A DNA stretch of 64,000 nt from Vanrija pseudolonga (taxonomy: Eukaryota > Basidiomycota > Tremellomycetes > Trichosporonales > Trichosporonaceae): assembly GCF_020906515.1 (NCBI RefSeq), contig NC_085855.1:1302001-1366000 (forward strand). The letters are read 5' to 3'. The translations under genes were made by a program, and so were the position numbers. The notes beneath the pieces are model-generated. The model was given only the letters and a program-made list of their open reading frames with translations. It had not been told where the DNA came from and searched no databases. The stretch's first letter is position 1, and the number at the start of each line of letters is the position of its first letter. Below are positions 33,231 to 45,700 of the stretch, piece after piece.

Positions 33231-36200
33231 ATGGCACCTTCCCCGCCCCTCATCATCACCACCGACCTCGACGGGCCGCCCCCCGCCCCGGTCACCGCAT
33301 CGCCTTCCACCCCGTCAAGACATAGACGCCAACAATCCGAAGTCAGCGACCCCGGCCACCTCTCCCCATCGCACGCTACTGGCGGCCCATGGACCCCAGG
33401 CCACTCGCCCTCGCCTAGCGCGTCTTCGGTCCTCACCCCGCCGTCGCCCACGTTAACCAGCACCTCGAGCGTCCACTTTTCAGAAGAGTTACCCACCCCG
33501 AGCTCTGATGTTGGTGGCAGCATTGCCCGTGTCGCTGGCGACAATGAGCTCCTCGCCCCCATTGGCGAGCACGGCGACGCCTCCAGCCCTTCGACCCCGA
33601 CCCACAAGAAGAACTGGAGCGTCGGCACCTGGTCGTCGCGCGACCTCTCCCCTACTGTCACCAACGACACCAGTGTTGATAAGAAGGAGAAGAAGGACAA
33701 GAAGGACAAGGCAAAGAAGCACGAACCTCCCGAGATGGCCCACCTCGACCCCTCGAAGGACACGACAGACCCCACGCCGTTCCGTGAGAAGCCGTCGACC
33801 CTCGCCATGCTCGTCGACCCCAAGTCGCTCGACGAGTTGGAAAAGATTGGTGGTGTCAACGGCCTGCTCGAAGGTCTGGGTGTCGACCCGTCAAAGGGTC
33901 TGAACACTGCCCCTGTCGCAGGCCATCCCGACCACGACGGCAGAGCGCCCCGCTCTTCCGGCGAGCTTGCTGCGGGCGGCGGTGCCCAGTACCGCGCGAG
34001 CATCGAAGACAGGCGCAAGGTGTACGGACGCAATGACCTGCCCGAGCGCAAGAGCAAGAGCTTTTGGCGTCTCATGTGGGAAGCTTTCCAGGATAAGATT
34101 CTTGTGAGTGCGCTCCTTGGCGTCTTGGTATCGCTCGGTTCGCTCACCAGCGTTACAGATTCTCCTTACCATTGTCGCTATCATTTCGCTTGCGCTTGGA
34201 CTGTACCAAGACTTCAAGCCCGGTCCCCATGAGGTCTTCCACGACGAGGGTTGCCCGCCCGAAGGATGTCAGATGCCCAAGGTCGACTGGGTCGAGGGTG
34301 TCGCCATCTGTGTCGCCATCATCATTGTCGTCCTCGTCGGCTCGGTTAACGACTGGCAAAAGGAGCGCCAGTTCAAGAAGCTCAATGCCAAGCGCGATGA
34401 CCGTACCGTCAAGGTCCTCCGCGGCGGCAACGAAATGGTCATCAACGTTCAGGAACTCGTCGTCGGCGACATTGCCCTTGTCGAGCCCGGAGAAGTCATC
34501 CCCGTCGACGGTGTGTTTGTCAGGGGTCACGGCGTCCGGTGCGACGAATCGGCTGCCACTGGCGAATCCGATACGATCAAAAAGTCGACCTATGAAGAGT
34601 GCCTCGCTGAGCGTGCCAAGCTCGGTGAGGGCAAGACCCTCAAGACCGACTGTTTCATGCTTTCGGGATCAAAGGTCCTCGACGGTGTTGGCGAGTATGT
34701 CGTGATCGCCGTCGGCACCACATCCTTCAACGGTCGTATCATGATGGCCATGCGCACCGACACGGAATCTACGCCTCTGCAGCTCAAGCTCAACCACCTC
34801 GCGGGCCTGATTGCCTGGTTCGGCGGTATCTCGGGTATCTTTCTGTTTGTGGCGCTCATGATTCGCTTCTTCGTCCAGCTCAAGGGCATGAAGAGTCCCA
34901 GCGATGACAACTTGCCCGCAACGCCAAACGACAAGGCCAACGTGTTCATCAACATTCTCGTCATTTCATTCACCCTCGTGGTCGTCGCAGTGCCCGAAGG
35001 TCTTCCCCTTGCTGTCACCCTCGCATTGGCCTTTGCTACGAAACGCATGACGGCGCAAAACCTTCTGGTCCGAGTCCTTGGCGCATGCGAGACCATGGGC
35101 CACGCCACGGTCGTGTGCACGGACAAGACGGGTACCCTTACGCAAAACGTCATGAGCATTGTCGCTGGTTCGCTCGGCGTCCACGGCAAGTTTGTTCGCA
35201 ACATGGACGAGAACATTGAGCGCTCGATTGCCGACACCGAGGACCACGACCAGGCCGACTTTTCGTTTGACATGAACGAGATGAACGAGGTCGCTTCGCC
35301 GGAACTCAAGACGCTCTTCAACGAGGCCATCTGTGTCAACTCGACGGCTTTCGAGGACGTCATTGACGGCGAGGATCAGTTTGTTGGCTCCAAGACCGAG
35401 ACCGCTCTTCTCCGCTTCGCCAAGGAGCTGGGCTGGGAGAACTACAAAAAGGTCCGCGACTCTGCCGAGATTGTCCAGATGATTCCCTTCTCGTCCGAGC
35501 TCAAGGCAATGGGCGTTGTTGTCAAGACTACGGCCGGCAAGTACCGCCTGTACATCAAGGGCGCTTCCGAGGTTCTTGCCAAGAACTGCACCCGCTACGT
35601 TGTCGTTTCTCCCACCACTGTCCCTGGCATCGAGACTGCCGCGTTCAACGACGCTACAAAGAACAACATTGCCAAGACCATCATCTTCTACGCCGACCAG
35701 ACCCTCCGTACCCTCGCCATTGGCTACCGCGAGTTCGAGTCGTGGCCCCCCAAGGGCACGCCCGAGGGCACTGGCCCCGACCAGGTTCCCTTCACCCTCC
35801 TGTCCCGCGACTTGACGCTTATCGCCGTTGTCGGTATCGAGGACCCTCTGCGCCCCGGTGTCACCCAGGCCGTTGCCGAGTGCCAGCACGCTGGTGTCGG
35901 TGTCAAGATGGTTACTGGTGACAACGTCCTTACTGCCCGTTCAATTGCCCGCCAGTGTGGCATCTTCACTCCCGGCGGCATCGTCATGGAAGGCCCTGTC
36001 TACAGAAAGCTCTCGGACGCCGACCGCCTCGAGATCTCGCCCCGTCTTCAGATCCTTGCCCGTTCGTCGCCCGAGGACAAGAAGCTTCTCGTCAAGACCC
36101 TCAAGTCTATGGGCGAGATTGTCGGTGTCACTGGTGACGGTACCAACGACGGTCCCGCACTCAAGCTCGCCAATGTTGGTTTCGCCATGGGTATCGCCGG

Positions 36201-37464
36201 TACTGAGGTTGCCAAGGAGGCTTCCGACATCATCCTCATGGACGACTCGTTTGCAAACATTGTCGTCGCCGTCATGTGGGGACGCTGTGTCAACGACTCG
36301 GTCAAGAAGTTCCTCCAGTTCCAGCTTTCGGTCAACGTCACTGCGGTTCTCATCACCTTTATTTCCGCCGTCTCTTCGGAGAAGGAGAGCTCGGTGCTTA
36401 CGGCTGTCCAACTGCTGTGGGTCAACCTCATCATGGACACGTTTGCTGCTCTTGCTCTTGCCACCGACCCCGCCACCCGCAAGTCGCTTGACCGTCCTCC
36501 TGAGCGCAAGAACGCCCCGCTTATCAACGTCGACATGATCAAGATGATCATTATCCAGGCCATTTACCAGGTTATTCTCTGTCTTGTCCTCCACTTCCGT
36601 GGCCACGACATCCTTAACCTCACCCACACGCCCCGCAACGACGCCCGCCTTCGCGCCCTCGTCTTCAACTGCTTCGTCTTCTGTCAGATTTTCAACATGA
36701 TCAACTGTCGTCGCCTCGACCGCAAGTTTAACATTTTCGAAGGCATGTTCAAGAACATTTGGTTCATGACCATCCTTGCCATCATGATTGGTGGTCAGAT
36801 CCTCATCATGTTTGTTGGTGGTGCCGCCTTCCAGGTGACCCGTATCACTGCCGCCCACTGGGGTGTTTCGATCGTCTCCGGCTTCCTGTCCATCCCCATT
36901 GGTGCCATTGTGCGCATTCTGCCGACCAAGCCGTTCGAGAAGGCCCTCATTGCCCTGCGCGTCTACCCCGACCCCGCCAAGCTCGCCCTTGTCGACCCCG
37001 AGGACGTGGACGACGACGAGTCGGACGACGGATACACGTACAACCCTACTCTGGAGAAGGTTCGCGACAACCTCGCCACGTACGCCCGCTTCCGCGGTGG
37101 CCGTATTCGCGCTTCGGCTGTCGCCAAGGGCTCGAGCTACAAGGCCATGAAGAAGGAGGGCGTCCAGCTCCAGAACCTCATGGCCATGATCCCCGCCCTC
37201 GTCGGTGGTGCCATTGGTGCCGGCGGGACCTGGGTCATGCCGACCAACACTGCCGGTCTTGCCAACCCCGCGCGCCACGAGCCGAGCAGATCCACTGCGG
37301 ACCTGTACGCGGGCCGTGTCCAGCTGCACCCGGACACGGACCCCAACGACCCCCTATACGCCAAGTTTGGCCTCGAGCCTCCATCGCCCTCGGGCTACAC
37401 GTCGCCCAAGACGCCCCTTGGCCCCGTTTCCCCTTTGGCTTCGCCGGCGAAGCCCAAGCCTTAG
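33231..37464 (+). CDS. PMC1: Plasma-membrane/vacuolar type Ca2+-ATPase (Pmc1 type)
   Basis: P-type IIB calcium pump that moves cytosolic Ca2+ into the vacuole or out of the cell. Exons 33231-34103 and 34159-37464 give 1392 residues. The first 240 residues form a long Ser/Pro-rich cytosolic extension with a basic KKEKKDKKDKAKK run. Transmembrane segments include ILLTIVAIISLALGLY and the PEGLPLAVTLALAFA segment of M4, which carries the Ca2+-site Glu. The phosphorylated Asp lies in CTDKTGTLTQN (about D613). The actuator motif is CDESAATGESD, and the hinge motif is GDGTNDGPALK. The C-terminal tail is about 170 residues, acidic then Pro/Ser-rich. I see no obvious calmodulin helix at the C-terminus, as expected for fungal Pmc1. 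It converges on DPH5, 214 bp away. Confidence 0.95.
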
Positions 37465-37678
37465 ACTGTCTCCTGCCCGGAAAGATAATGTATATTTGAC
37501 TTTTATACACGACGACGTGCCCGTGTGCGTCTGCCGGTTGTCCACCACATAGAGTTTTGGAGAATGCACTGCATGATGAAGCATTAGCTGTCTAGATTGA
37601 TTGTTGGGTTGAACCGCCGCTGGCGGAGCCTAGTAGTATGGGCGTAGTAGTCAAAACGTGAGGCGCTCAAGGCGTCGC

Positions 37679-38824
37679 CTAGTAGTCGAACGTCTCGCGC
37701 TCGACGCCGTACACGTCCTTGGCGACAGACCACCACTTGCCCTGCTCGCCGCCGACGCACCAGCGGCCGGCGAACTCGAGCTCGAGGGGGTGGATGCGCT
37801 TGCCGACAACGACGACAGAGTGGAGGGGCGCGCCAAACTCCTCCTCGTCAAGCGCCTCGAGCTCGGCGAGCGTGCCGGCGATGATGCGCTGCGTGGGGGT
37901 TCCAATACGCGAGAGGGACATGGCGAGCGTGCGCTCCGGGTCGAGGAAGCGCGGCGCGTCCGCAGCCGCAGCGAGCACGGCCTCGGCGTCCTCGTCGTCG
38001 CTGTCCACTTCGGGGTTGCGCCGTTTTGTCTCGGTGAGCAGCATCTGCTTGAACGCCTGGAAGGGGTTCATGAAGCGCGGGGGCTCGTAGACGAGGCGGC
38101 CGCTGCGAGCGAGCGCGTCAGCGCGAGCTCCTCAAACCAGCTTCACTTCCGCTCGGACTCACCGCGCCATGTTCTCCTCGCTCTGCTCGCGGACCTTGAT
38201 GTCCAGCAGAACAAGCGTGTGCATCCCGAAGCGCAGGTTCTCCTCGAGGCGGTCGTACCAGCTGTCCGGGGTCCACGAGGCGGTGTAGAACGGCAGGCTG
38301 ATCGCCTGGCCAAAGTTGTACATCTGCAGTCCGGTGCTCCCGAGCGCCGTCATAATACTCGCGTTGTGGATCGTCTGCGTGGGAACACCGCGCGCGTCGG
38401 CGCGCAGTAGCAGATCAGTGTGCGTTGTCGCGCCGAGCGGGTCGCCGACCACGAGGAAGGCAATGTCCTTTGTCTCGGCGTCGCGCAGGATGTCGTCGGC
38501 TTCCAGCTCGACCGTCTCGCGCGTCGCGGTGATTACTGGGCGGCCGTAGAACTCTTCCTGAATTGGTCAACTCCGAGCGCAGCGAGGAGTGTGTGATTCT
38601 GCTCTGAGAGGGGACGACGAAACGAGCCAGATAGATATGAGGCAAAGGCCCGGACCGCCCGCTCGCCGCTCCGCGGCTCGCGCACTCACCAGCTTCTCCT
38701 TCTCGACCATCAGGATCGACGTGTACGCCTCAAGATACACGCGCTCGCATTTCTTGACCGCCTCGAGGCCCTTGACAGTAATGTCCTTTTCGTCGCTGAG
38801 GCCGAGGCCGATAACGTAGAGCAT
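37679..38824 (-). CDS. DPH5: Diphthine methyl ester synthase
   Basis: AdoMet-dependent methyltransferase that tetra-methylates the modified His of elongation factor 2 during diphthamide synthesis. Exons 38824-38690, 38557-38163 and 38102-37679 give 317 residues. The precorrin-methylase-like fold is clear: [48 protein letters not shown] (AdoMet site), [21 protein letters not shown] and [20 protein letters not shown] near the end. An acidic insertion ([18 protein letters not shown]) lies in the C-terminal half, longer than in most Dph5 proteins I recall. A CACGTG box at 38934-38939 is 110 bp upstream of the start. Confidence 0.96.
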
Positions 38825-38976
38825 GGCGGGGGAGTGGGTGGGGGTTGAAAAGTTGAGAGATGGATGAGATTGTTGTGGTGGAGGTTGAGGTCCAACTTGA
38901 GATTGAGATTTTGAACGCCTGCCACGCGATCCGCACGTGGCCCTGCCACGAAAGCAAAAGGCAAACCAAAAGGTTA

Positions 38977-39060
38977 AGCCTAGTATGGGGCTCGAACCCA
39001 TGACATTTTGATGTCTTAAGTAGTAAGAGTCAAACTATCTACCGACTGATATAACCAGGC
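38977..39060 (-). tRNA. tRNA-Lys(CTT) with 11-nt intron
   Basis: Read from 39060 to 38977, the sequence folds into a full cloverleaf. Acceptor GCCTGGT pairs with ACTAGGC (one G-U). The D stem TATC/GATA closes a loop containing GG. The anticodon stem TTTGA/TCAAA is perfect once an 11-nt intron (CTACTTAAGAC) is removed after position 37. The loop is then CTCTTAA with anticodon CTT, decoding AAG, the main Lys codon of this genome. The variable loop is ATGTC, and T arm ATGGG-TTCGAGC-CCCAT contains a good B box. The discriminator base is T. The A box is slightly degenerate (T at position 10). It lies 153 bp upstream of DPH5 on the same strand. Confidence 0.85.
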
Positions 39061-39700
39061 ATGATCATTTGTTGGAAAGGGGCGCACAGGGCGCACTTTG
39101 AGCGCACGGATCGGCTGTGTGACGCGGGGTGGAGTTGGTCGTCGTGCCCCATGCCTCAACACCGATACCTATCGATGCTCTGAATGGTGCGTCAACACCG
39201 GTCGGCATTGACTGACCCGTCTGAACCAGGAGAGCCCAAACATGCATGCATATGCATTGCGAGTGTCAATTGAGAATGCTAACCGGATGGGGAGGCCCCA
39301 TTGCCTTGTTGCCACCCAACGGCTTCATGTGGCAAAAGCGGGGGGGTTGTTTAAGTCACCCAATCTTGGCGATTGATTTCTCGCCCAGTAACGCGTCTCG
39401 TCGTCGTCCCGGAAGTAAAAACAAGGGGGGTCGAGACAATGAAGCCACCACCCAGCCAGGCGGCAACCCTTAGTCGTCAACATCAACACACTCTCACACA
39501 CCGACAGACAGACACCTCGCAACGACACACACACTCTGCTCGACAACACTCGCGGCACTCGCAAAGCGCACACACGCCAGCCGCAAATGTCCCTCGGTCC
39601 CTAAACACCACACACCCATCGACAACCCCGGCATCGACACAACAACAACAACACAAACAAACATCATCGCCCGGACCCCACCCACCCCCGAACAACGGCC
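39061..39700. promoter_or_regulatory. Upstream region of the IQGAP gene
   Basis: 640 bp between the tRNA and the start at 39701. The last 230 bp are rich in CA/ACAC and AACAAC, a typical long A/C-rich fungal leader. A HexaATGCAT-like pair (CATGCATGCATATGCAT) lies near 39241-39257. No gene seen. Confidence 0.4.
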
Positions 39701-42700
39701 ATGGCGGACCCCGACACCTCTTCGCCGCAGAAGAGCGACATCTCCACCTCGGCCTCGATATACTCTTACCAGACGCGTCTGATGGGCAAGACCGCGTCCT
39801 CGCCCACCGGCGACGGCGGCGCGGGCAGCTCGAGCTCGGCGTCGCGCATCAACTCGATCCGCGAAAACAGCGGCGTGTCCGGCCTCCGCCGCTCCGGCTC
39901 AGGCGCGCGCATCGCCGGCATGGGGCACTCGGCGCGCGGCAAGTCGGTCGACCTGGTCCGCGGGCAGTGGGAGGCCAAGATCGAGACGGAGGCGGTGGCG
40001 GCGGCAGACAAGGTGCAGAACCCTGCAAGCCCCGCCCTTGGCCGCCCGCGTAGCATGCTCCTGCCCAACGAGACGCTCTCGTCCATCTCATCGCGCGCGC
40101 CGGCGCCAGCGCCGACCGCCCCCGCTGCAGACTTCTCGCCTGCTGTGCCTCGCCTGTCGCGCAAGGGCTCGGTTATCGACCGGTGGTCCAAGCACTTGTC
40201 AACAGAGGACGCCAAGAGCCCGCTGTCGTCTCTGGCTGGCCCCGAGGCGAACGCGCTCACCCGCCAGCCTGCCGCCGCGGCCCCAGCTCCTGTCGACACT
40301 GAGAGGCCGTTCCCCCGTGCACGCCCTGCGTCTGTCACGTCCGAACCGGCTGTCGCCCCGACACCCGCGGCTCCAGCTGCTGCAGAGCCGTCGACGACCG
40401 AGCCAGCCTTCACTGCCAGACCTCGCCCTCCGTCCATCTCGTCATTCCGCGACATCTCACCCCAGCTCACAGGTACATCATCTACGGTCGGCTCGCTGCG
40501 CAACAGGTCCGCTGCCGACACACTCGCGGAGGCGCGCAACAATGCCCGGCGGCGACTCGAGGCGAGGCAGAAGGCAGCTGGAGACTTTGCAGAGGCAAAG
40601 GTCGAGCCGGTCGTCGTCCCGACGCCAGCGCCTGCGCCTGCACCGGCGCCAGTCGTGGACACTGCAGTCAGCCAGCTAGCTGAATCGCTCAAGGAGTCCT
40701 CCATCGCCCCGGCCTCGCCAAAGACAGTGGTCAACAGACGCTCCCAGACGTTTGAGAGAACAAAGGCACTTCCAACCTCCCCGTCCACACCAACAAAGGC
40801 ACTTCCCAACAATTCGACAGGCACCCCGACCAAGACTCCTGGAGGGGCCGAGTCGCCACGGTCGTCACCGTTTGGCGAGCGCCTGCGCCCCGCCCCCCGT
40901 CCCGCCGACACGTTGACAGATCCCCAGTTCAAGATCGAGCCGTCGACTCTTAACAAGCGCGCGTCGCAGGAGTTCACCCCCTCGAGCCTCGATAAGCGCA
41001 CCTCCCAGGAGTTTACCCCTTCGAAGCTGTCCCAGCGTGTGTCGCAGGAGCACACGATCCCAGTTGTTCGTAAGGTCGCCTCGCAGGAGTGGAGCCAGTC
41101 AGCCCAGGCCGGATTGAAAAAGGTCGAGCCGAGAGACTCTATCAAGCCGGCACCAGTGTCGACTACGGCCCCTGAATGGACGACGCTTCGAAAGACCGAG
41201 TCTCGCGAGTCGATCAAGCCCGCAGCTGCCGCACCGGCCCAGGAGTGGACACCGCCCATTCTCCGCAAGGTCGCTTCGCAGGACCTCAAGCCGACACCGG
41301 TCGAGTCTCCGTCCAAGCTGTTGGCCAAGGCCGCACCGGTCGCCACTGCCGCGCCCCGCACCCCCAAGCCTCCTCCATTCGGCGGCGATGTCTTCTCTCC
41401 CTCTAAGCCGGGATCCACGTCTACACCTGAGGGAGCAGCACCGCCCAAGCCCAAGTTTGCTGGCTTAACATACCGCGCTCCTACTGGCCCTCCAAAGGGC
41501 ACAGTCAGCTCGTTAGCCTCTCGCTTTGCGACTGGCGATGCCTCCTCTGCACCAGCTCCCCGCGGCCGTGTCCCATCGCTCAGCAGCGATCGTCGTCGTC
41601 TGGGCAAGCACTTGCCCCGAATCGTCTCTGGCGACCAAGGATGGGAGGGCGATAACCGCCGCGTCAGCCAGCAGAGGGTCATCTCGGCCAAGAACCGCAA
41701 GTTGTCGCTGAGCAAGACTTCCCCCATGCCTCCCAGCACCGAGGAGAACACACCGCCTCGTACCAGCAGCCCAGCCCTCGAGCAGCAGCCGACGCCTGTA
41801 AAGGTCCTTGCTACGCCTGTCAAGACCCTGGCCTCATCGCGCCCTCTTGCGCCGCTTTCGCCTTCCGCGACTCACAACGCTGCCACACCGCCTACGCCGC
41901 GCGCTCCGTCTACCCCAAGCAAGCGGCAGTCATCAACATCGTCGGTTACGCACACGCCCAAGACCGGCTTACTGAACACGTGGGCAACGACAAGAGTTGA
42001 AGTCGCGGGCGAGGAAATGAAGGGACTCATGAGCGCCATTGGCGCTTCATCGCGCAACATGGAGGTCAACGACAAGGTCAAGCCGTCCCGACTTCCCCTC
42101 GCCGCCTCGTCCGCAAAGATGGCCCCTGCCCCGCTTCCATCTCGTCGTCTGGCGAACATGGACAGGCAGCGCCACGAGCTCGCAGCATACAACTACCTCT
42201 GTCACGTTGGAGAGGCACAACAGTGGATCGAAGGGTGCCTGGACGAGGAGCTTCAATTCGGCGTTACCGAGCTCGAGGACGGTCTTCGAGATGGTGTTGT
42301 TCTCGCCAAGCTCGCACGCGTGTACGAGGGCGAGCATGTTGTGCGCCGGATCAGGACCGATGCCAAGCACAGGTATCTCCAGACTGACAACATCAACTAC
42401 TTCCTCAACTTTGTGCGCAATGTCGGCATGCCTGAGACGTTCATCTTTGAGATTACCGACCTCTACAACAAGAAGAACGTGCCAAAGGTCATCTTCTGCA
42501 TCCACGTTCTCAGCCATCTCTTGGCTCGACTGGGTCGTGCTGAGCGAATGAACAACCTGGTCGGTCAGTTCGACTTCACCGACGAGCAGCTGGCAGCGAC
42601 GCAGAAGGACATTCAGGGCGTTGCCATGCCCGACTTCCAACAGGTGCAGCAGACACTCGCCAAGGAGGCTGCTTGGGAGGAGCCTGAAGAGGAAGAGGAG

Positions 42701-45700
42701 ACCGAAGATGAGAGTGAGTATGGACCACCGTCCAGCGCTGACATTCAGAACGCGACCGTGAGCTGCTCGAGTGTGAGGACTCGATCACCGCGCTTCAGCG
42801 CCACCTCCGCGGTGTGCTGGCTCGCCAGCGCATGTCGCGTGTCAAGGCCCAGATCAAGCTGGCAGTGCCAATCATCACCCGCCTCCAGTCGCAGGCACGT
42901 GGTGCTGCCAGCCGTAAGGCCATTGCCGCTGAGAAGAAGGGCCACGCAAAGCTTGGCCGGTGGGCTACGTCTCTCCAGGCTGCGGCTCGCGCGCACCTCA
43001 CTCGCGAGCATTGGCAGCAGCATGTCGGCCAGGTTCACGGGACCCAGGGGGCCGTCATCGGCATCCAGGCCCAGGCCCGAGGAATGCTCGCGCGGATGAG
43101 ACGCTCGGTTATCGCGAATGAGCTCGACCGCTCTCACCGCGCCATCGTCGGCCTCCAGGCCACCTGCCGTGGTCGCTTGGCGCGGAGAAATCGTCAGCAG
43201 GACCGCAAGGCCCTTGCGCAGCCAGTCGTTGTCAAGTCGATTTCCTCTGTTCAGGCTGCTCTTCGTGGCCGCCTCACTCGCCAGGCTGTTGCCAAGCAGC
43301 AAAAGGTTGTCCAGGCTCACACTGCCACGTTCACTGCTCTGCAGAGCCACCTTCGCGGTGCCCTCGTTCGCCGACAGCACAAGGCTCGTGAGGAGAAGCT
43401 GGACAACGCGGCCGACTACGTCGTGGCGATTCAGTCACAGGCCCGCGGTGTACTCGCTCGCCGCCGCAAGCAGGTTATCGTCAAGACAGTGGCCAAGGTC
43501 ACCACGTCCGTGTCTTCGTTCCAGGCCCTGGCTCGTGGACGTCTCGCTCAGCAGCAGCACCGCAACATGCAAAAGGCGCTGGCCAAGGTCGAGGTTACTG
43601 GCTCCGTTGGTGGCCTCCAAGCCTTCCTCCGTACCAGGCTGGCCAAGAAGCACACTGTCGAGCAGAAGAAGAAGCTCGAGTTTGTGCAGCCCGACGTCAT
43701 CGGCTTCCAGGCCGTCGCCCGCGGCTACCTTGCCAGGCAAGAGTACCGCGAGTGGCGCGACTACCTCGTCGACCCGCACACCCAGGGTGCGCTCGTGTTC
43801 CTGCAGTCGCTCATCCGTGGTTTCCTCGCTCGCCGTCGCCTCTGGGTCCGTACGTCGTACATTCACCGCAATGTCGACAAGGTCGTCAAGGTCCAGGCGT
43901 TGTGGCGTGGTCGACAGCAGCGCCAGCTGTACTCCCGCCTTGTAACTGGCTCTGGCGTCGACGTCCCAACCATCCAGCACTACATGCACCTCCTGGACGA
44001 CACGGAGAGCGACTTCCGCGACCAGCTCAGAATCGACACGTACCGCAAGGATGTGGTTGAGCTTTTGCGCACCAACCAGGTGCTAGAGACTGAGGTTTCA
44101 GAGCTCGACACCAAGATTGCTCTGATTCTCAAGAACAAGATGTCGTTCGAGGACCTTGTTCGCGCCAAGCGCCGCCACGGCGTCGCTCCTGGTGACGAGT
44201 CGTTCCAGCCCCCCGGCGGAGGCGACCCATTCACCGGCGTACATCTCGACCGTACGAGCCAGCGCAAGCTCGAGCTCTACGAGCACCTGTTCTTCACCCT
44301 CCAGACGCAGCCAAAGTACCTCACTCGTCTGCTGCACAAGCTTGTGGCAGACCCCGATGCCGACGCCGACCGCCGCATTGTCGAGGGTGTGACTCTTATT
44401 CTGTTCGGCTTTGGGCACGACGAGCGCGCACAGTACCTCTTCCACAAGCTCCTCCAGATCTCGATCCACGAGCAGATCCTGCGCTCGCGGTCGCTGGACG
44501 AGCTGCTCGACATGCGCTTTGCCATCACCAACGTCGCCACGCAGTACGCCAAGCCCACCCTCACGCCGTATCTTCAGAACACGCTGGGTCCCCACGTCGT
44601 GCGCATGGTCCAGGCCGAGGAGCTCGACCTAAGCACCGACCCCGTGGACATCTACAACCGCCTGATCAACGCCGAGGAGAGCCTCACCGGCATCAGGAGC
44701 GCCTTGCCTCGCGACCTTGATGCCGACCAGATTCTCCAGACACACAGTGACACGCGCACTCTGTATATCCAACGTGAGTGCTCCTGACAAACCACGCTGA
44801 CAGCCCAGACCTGCAGGAGCTCCGCGCTCTCACTGACGATCTCCTCAACGCGATCATGCGCTCGACCGACCAGATGCCTTACACGGTCCGCCTGATGGCC
44901 CGAGAGGCACTCCTCGCTCTCCGTGTGCGATTCCAGGACCGTTCCGACTGGGAGCTCTGGCCCATCGTGGCCAGGTGTGTCATCCTGCCATTCATCCTGC
45001 CTGCGATCGTTGCACCAGAGACGTACGATATCGCCGACGACGTCAACCCTGTCCAGCGACGCAACCTGCAGCAGATCGCCAACCTGCTACAGCACATTGC
45101 TACGCAAGACTTCAGCCGCAACGACAGGGACCGACTCGTTCGCGTGCCACTGTACGAGTACATCAGTTCTGCTGGCCAGAGAGTGGGCGACTGGATCCTC
45201 GACGTCGCCGAGGTCGACTTCCACGTGCACGAAATGCTCGAGTCGACGTCCGAGGCGACGCCAATTTCGATTACCCGTACCGACATCTACGGTCTCTTGG
45301 GTATCCTCATGCGCAACCAGCCCGCTTTGACTGCTGGCAAGTCCGGCGATCCGATCGTCGATGTGCTTAGCGAACTCGAGGGGCCTCCTATCGACTACGA
45401 CCGCGGCAAGAACACGGTGCGAGTCCGGCTTACAAACCGACTTGCGCAGTTACAGACCAACGACCCTACTCAGGCACACCTGCGCGAGCTCGAGGTGCAA
45501 GCGAAGCGCCACGTCTTGGCTGTGCTGCGTGTTCAGACTGGCAAGGACCTCTACGCTGTGTTGTTGGCACACCCTACCGAGCAGGACGAGCAGCGCTGGG
45601 TCTACGAGGTGCATCGCGACATTGCCCTGGAGCAAGCTCGTCTCGCCAAGCACAATCTGCCACCTACACCGGCCGAAACTGAGTACCAGATGGAAAGCAT

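Noticed and set aside
35941-37329. 462-codon minus-strand frame
   Set aside because: Antisense to PMC1 catalytic and membrane regions, which are fully accounted for.
39766-41823. 685-codon minus-strand frame
   Set aside because: Antisense to the disordered IQGAP tail; Gly/Ser/Val-rich composition mirrors the Pro/Ala/Ser coding strand.
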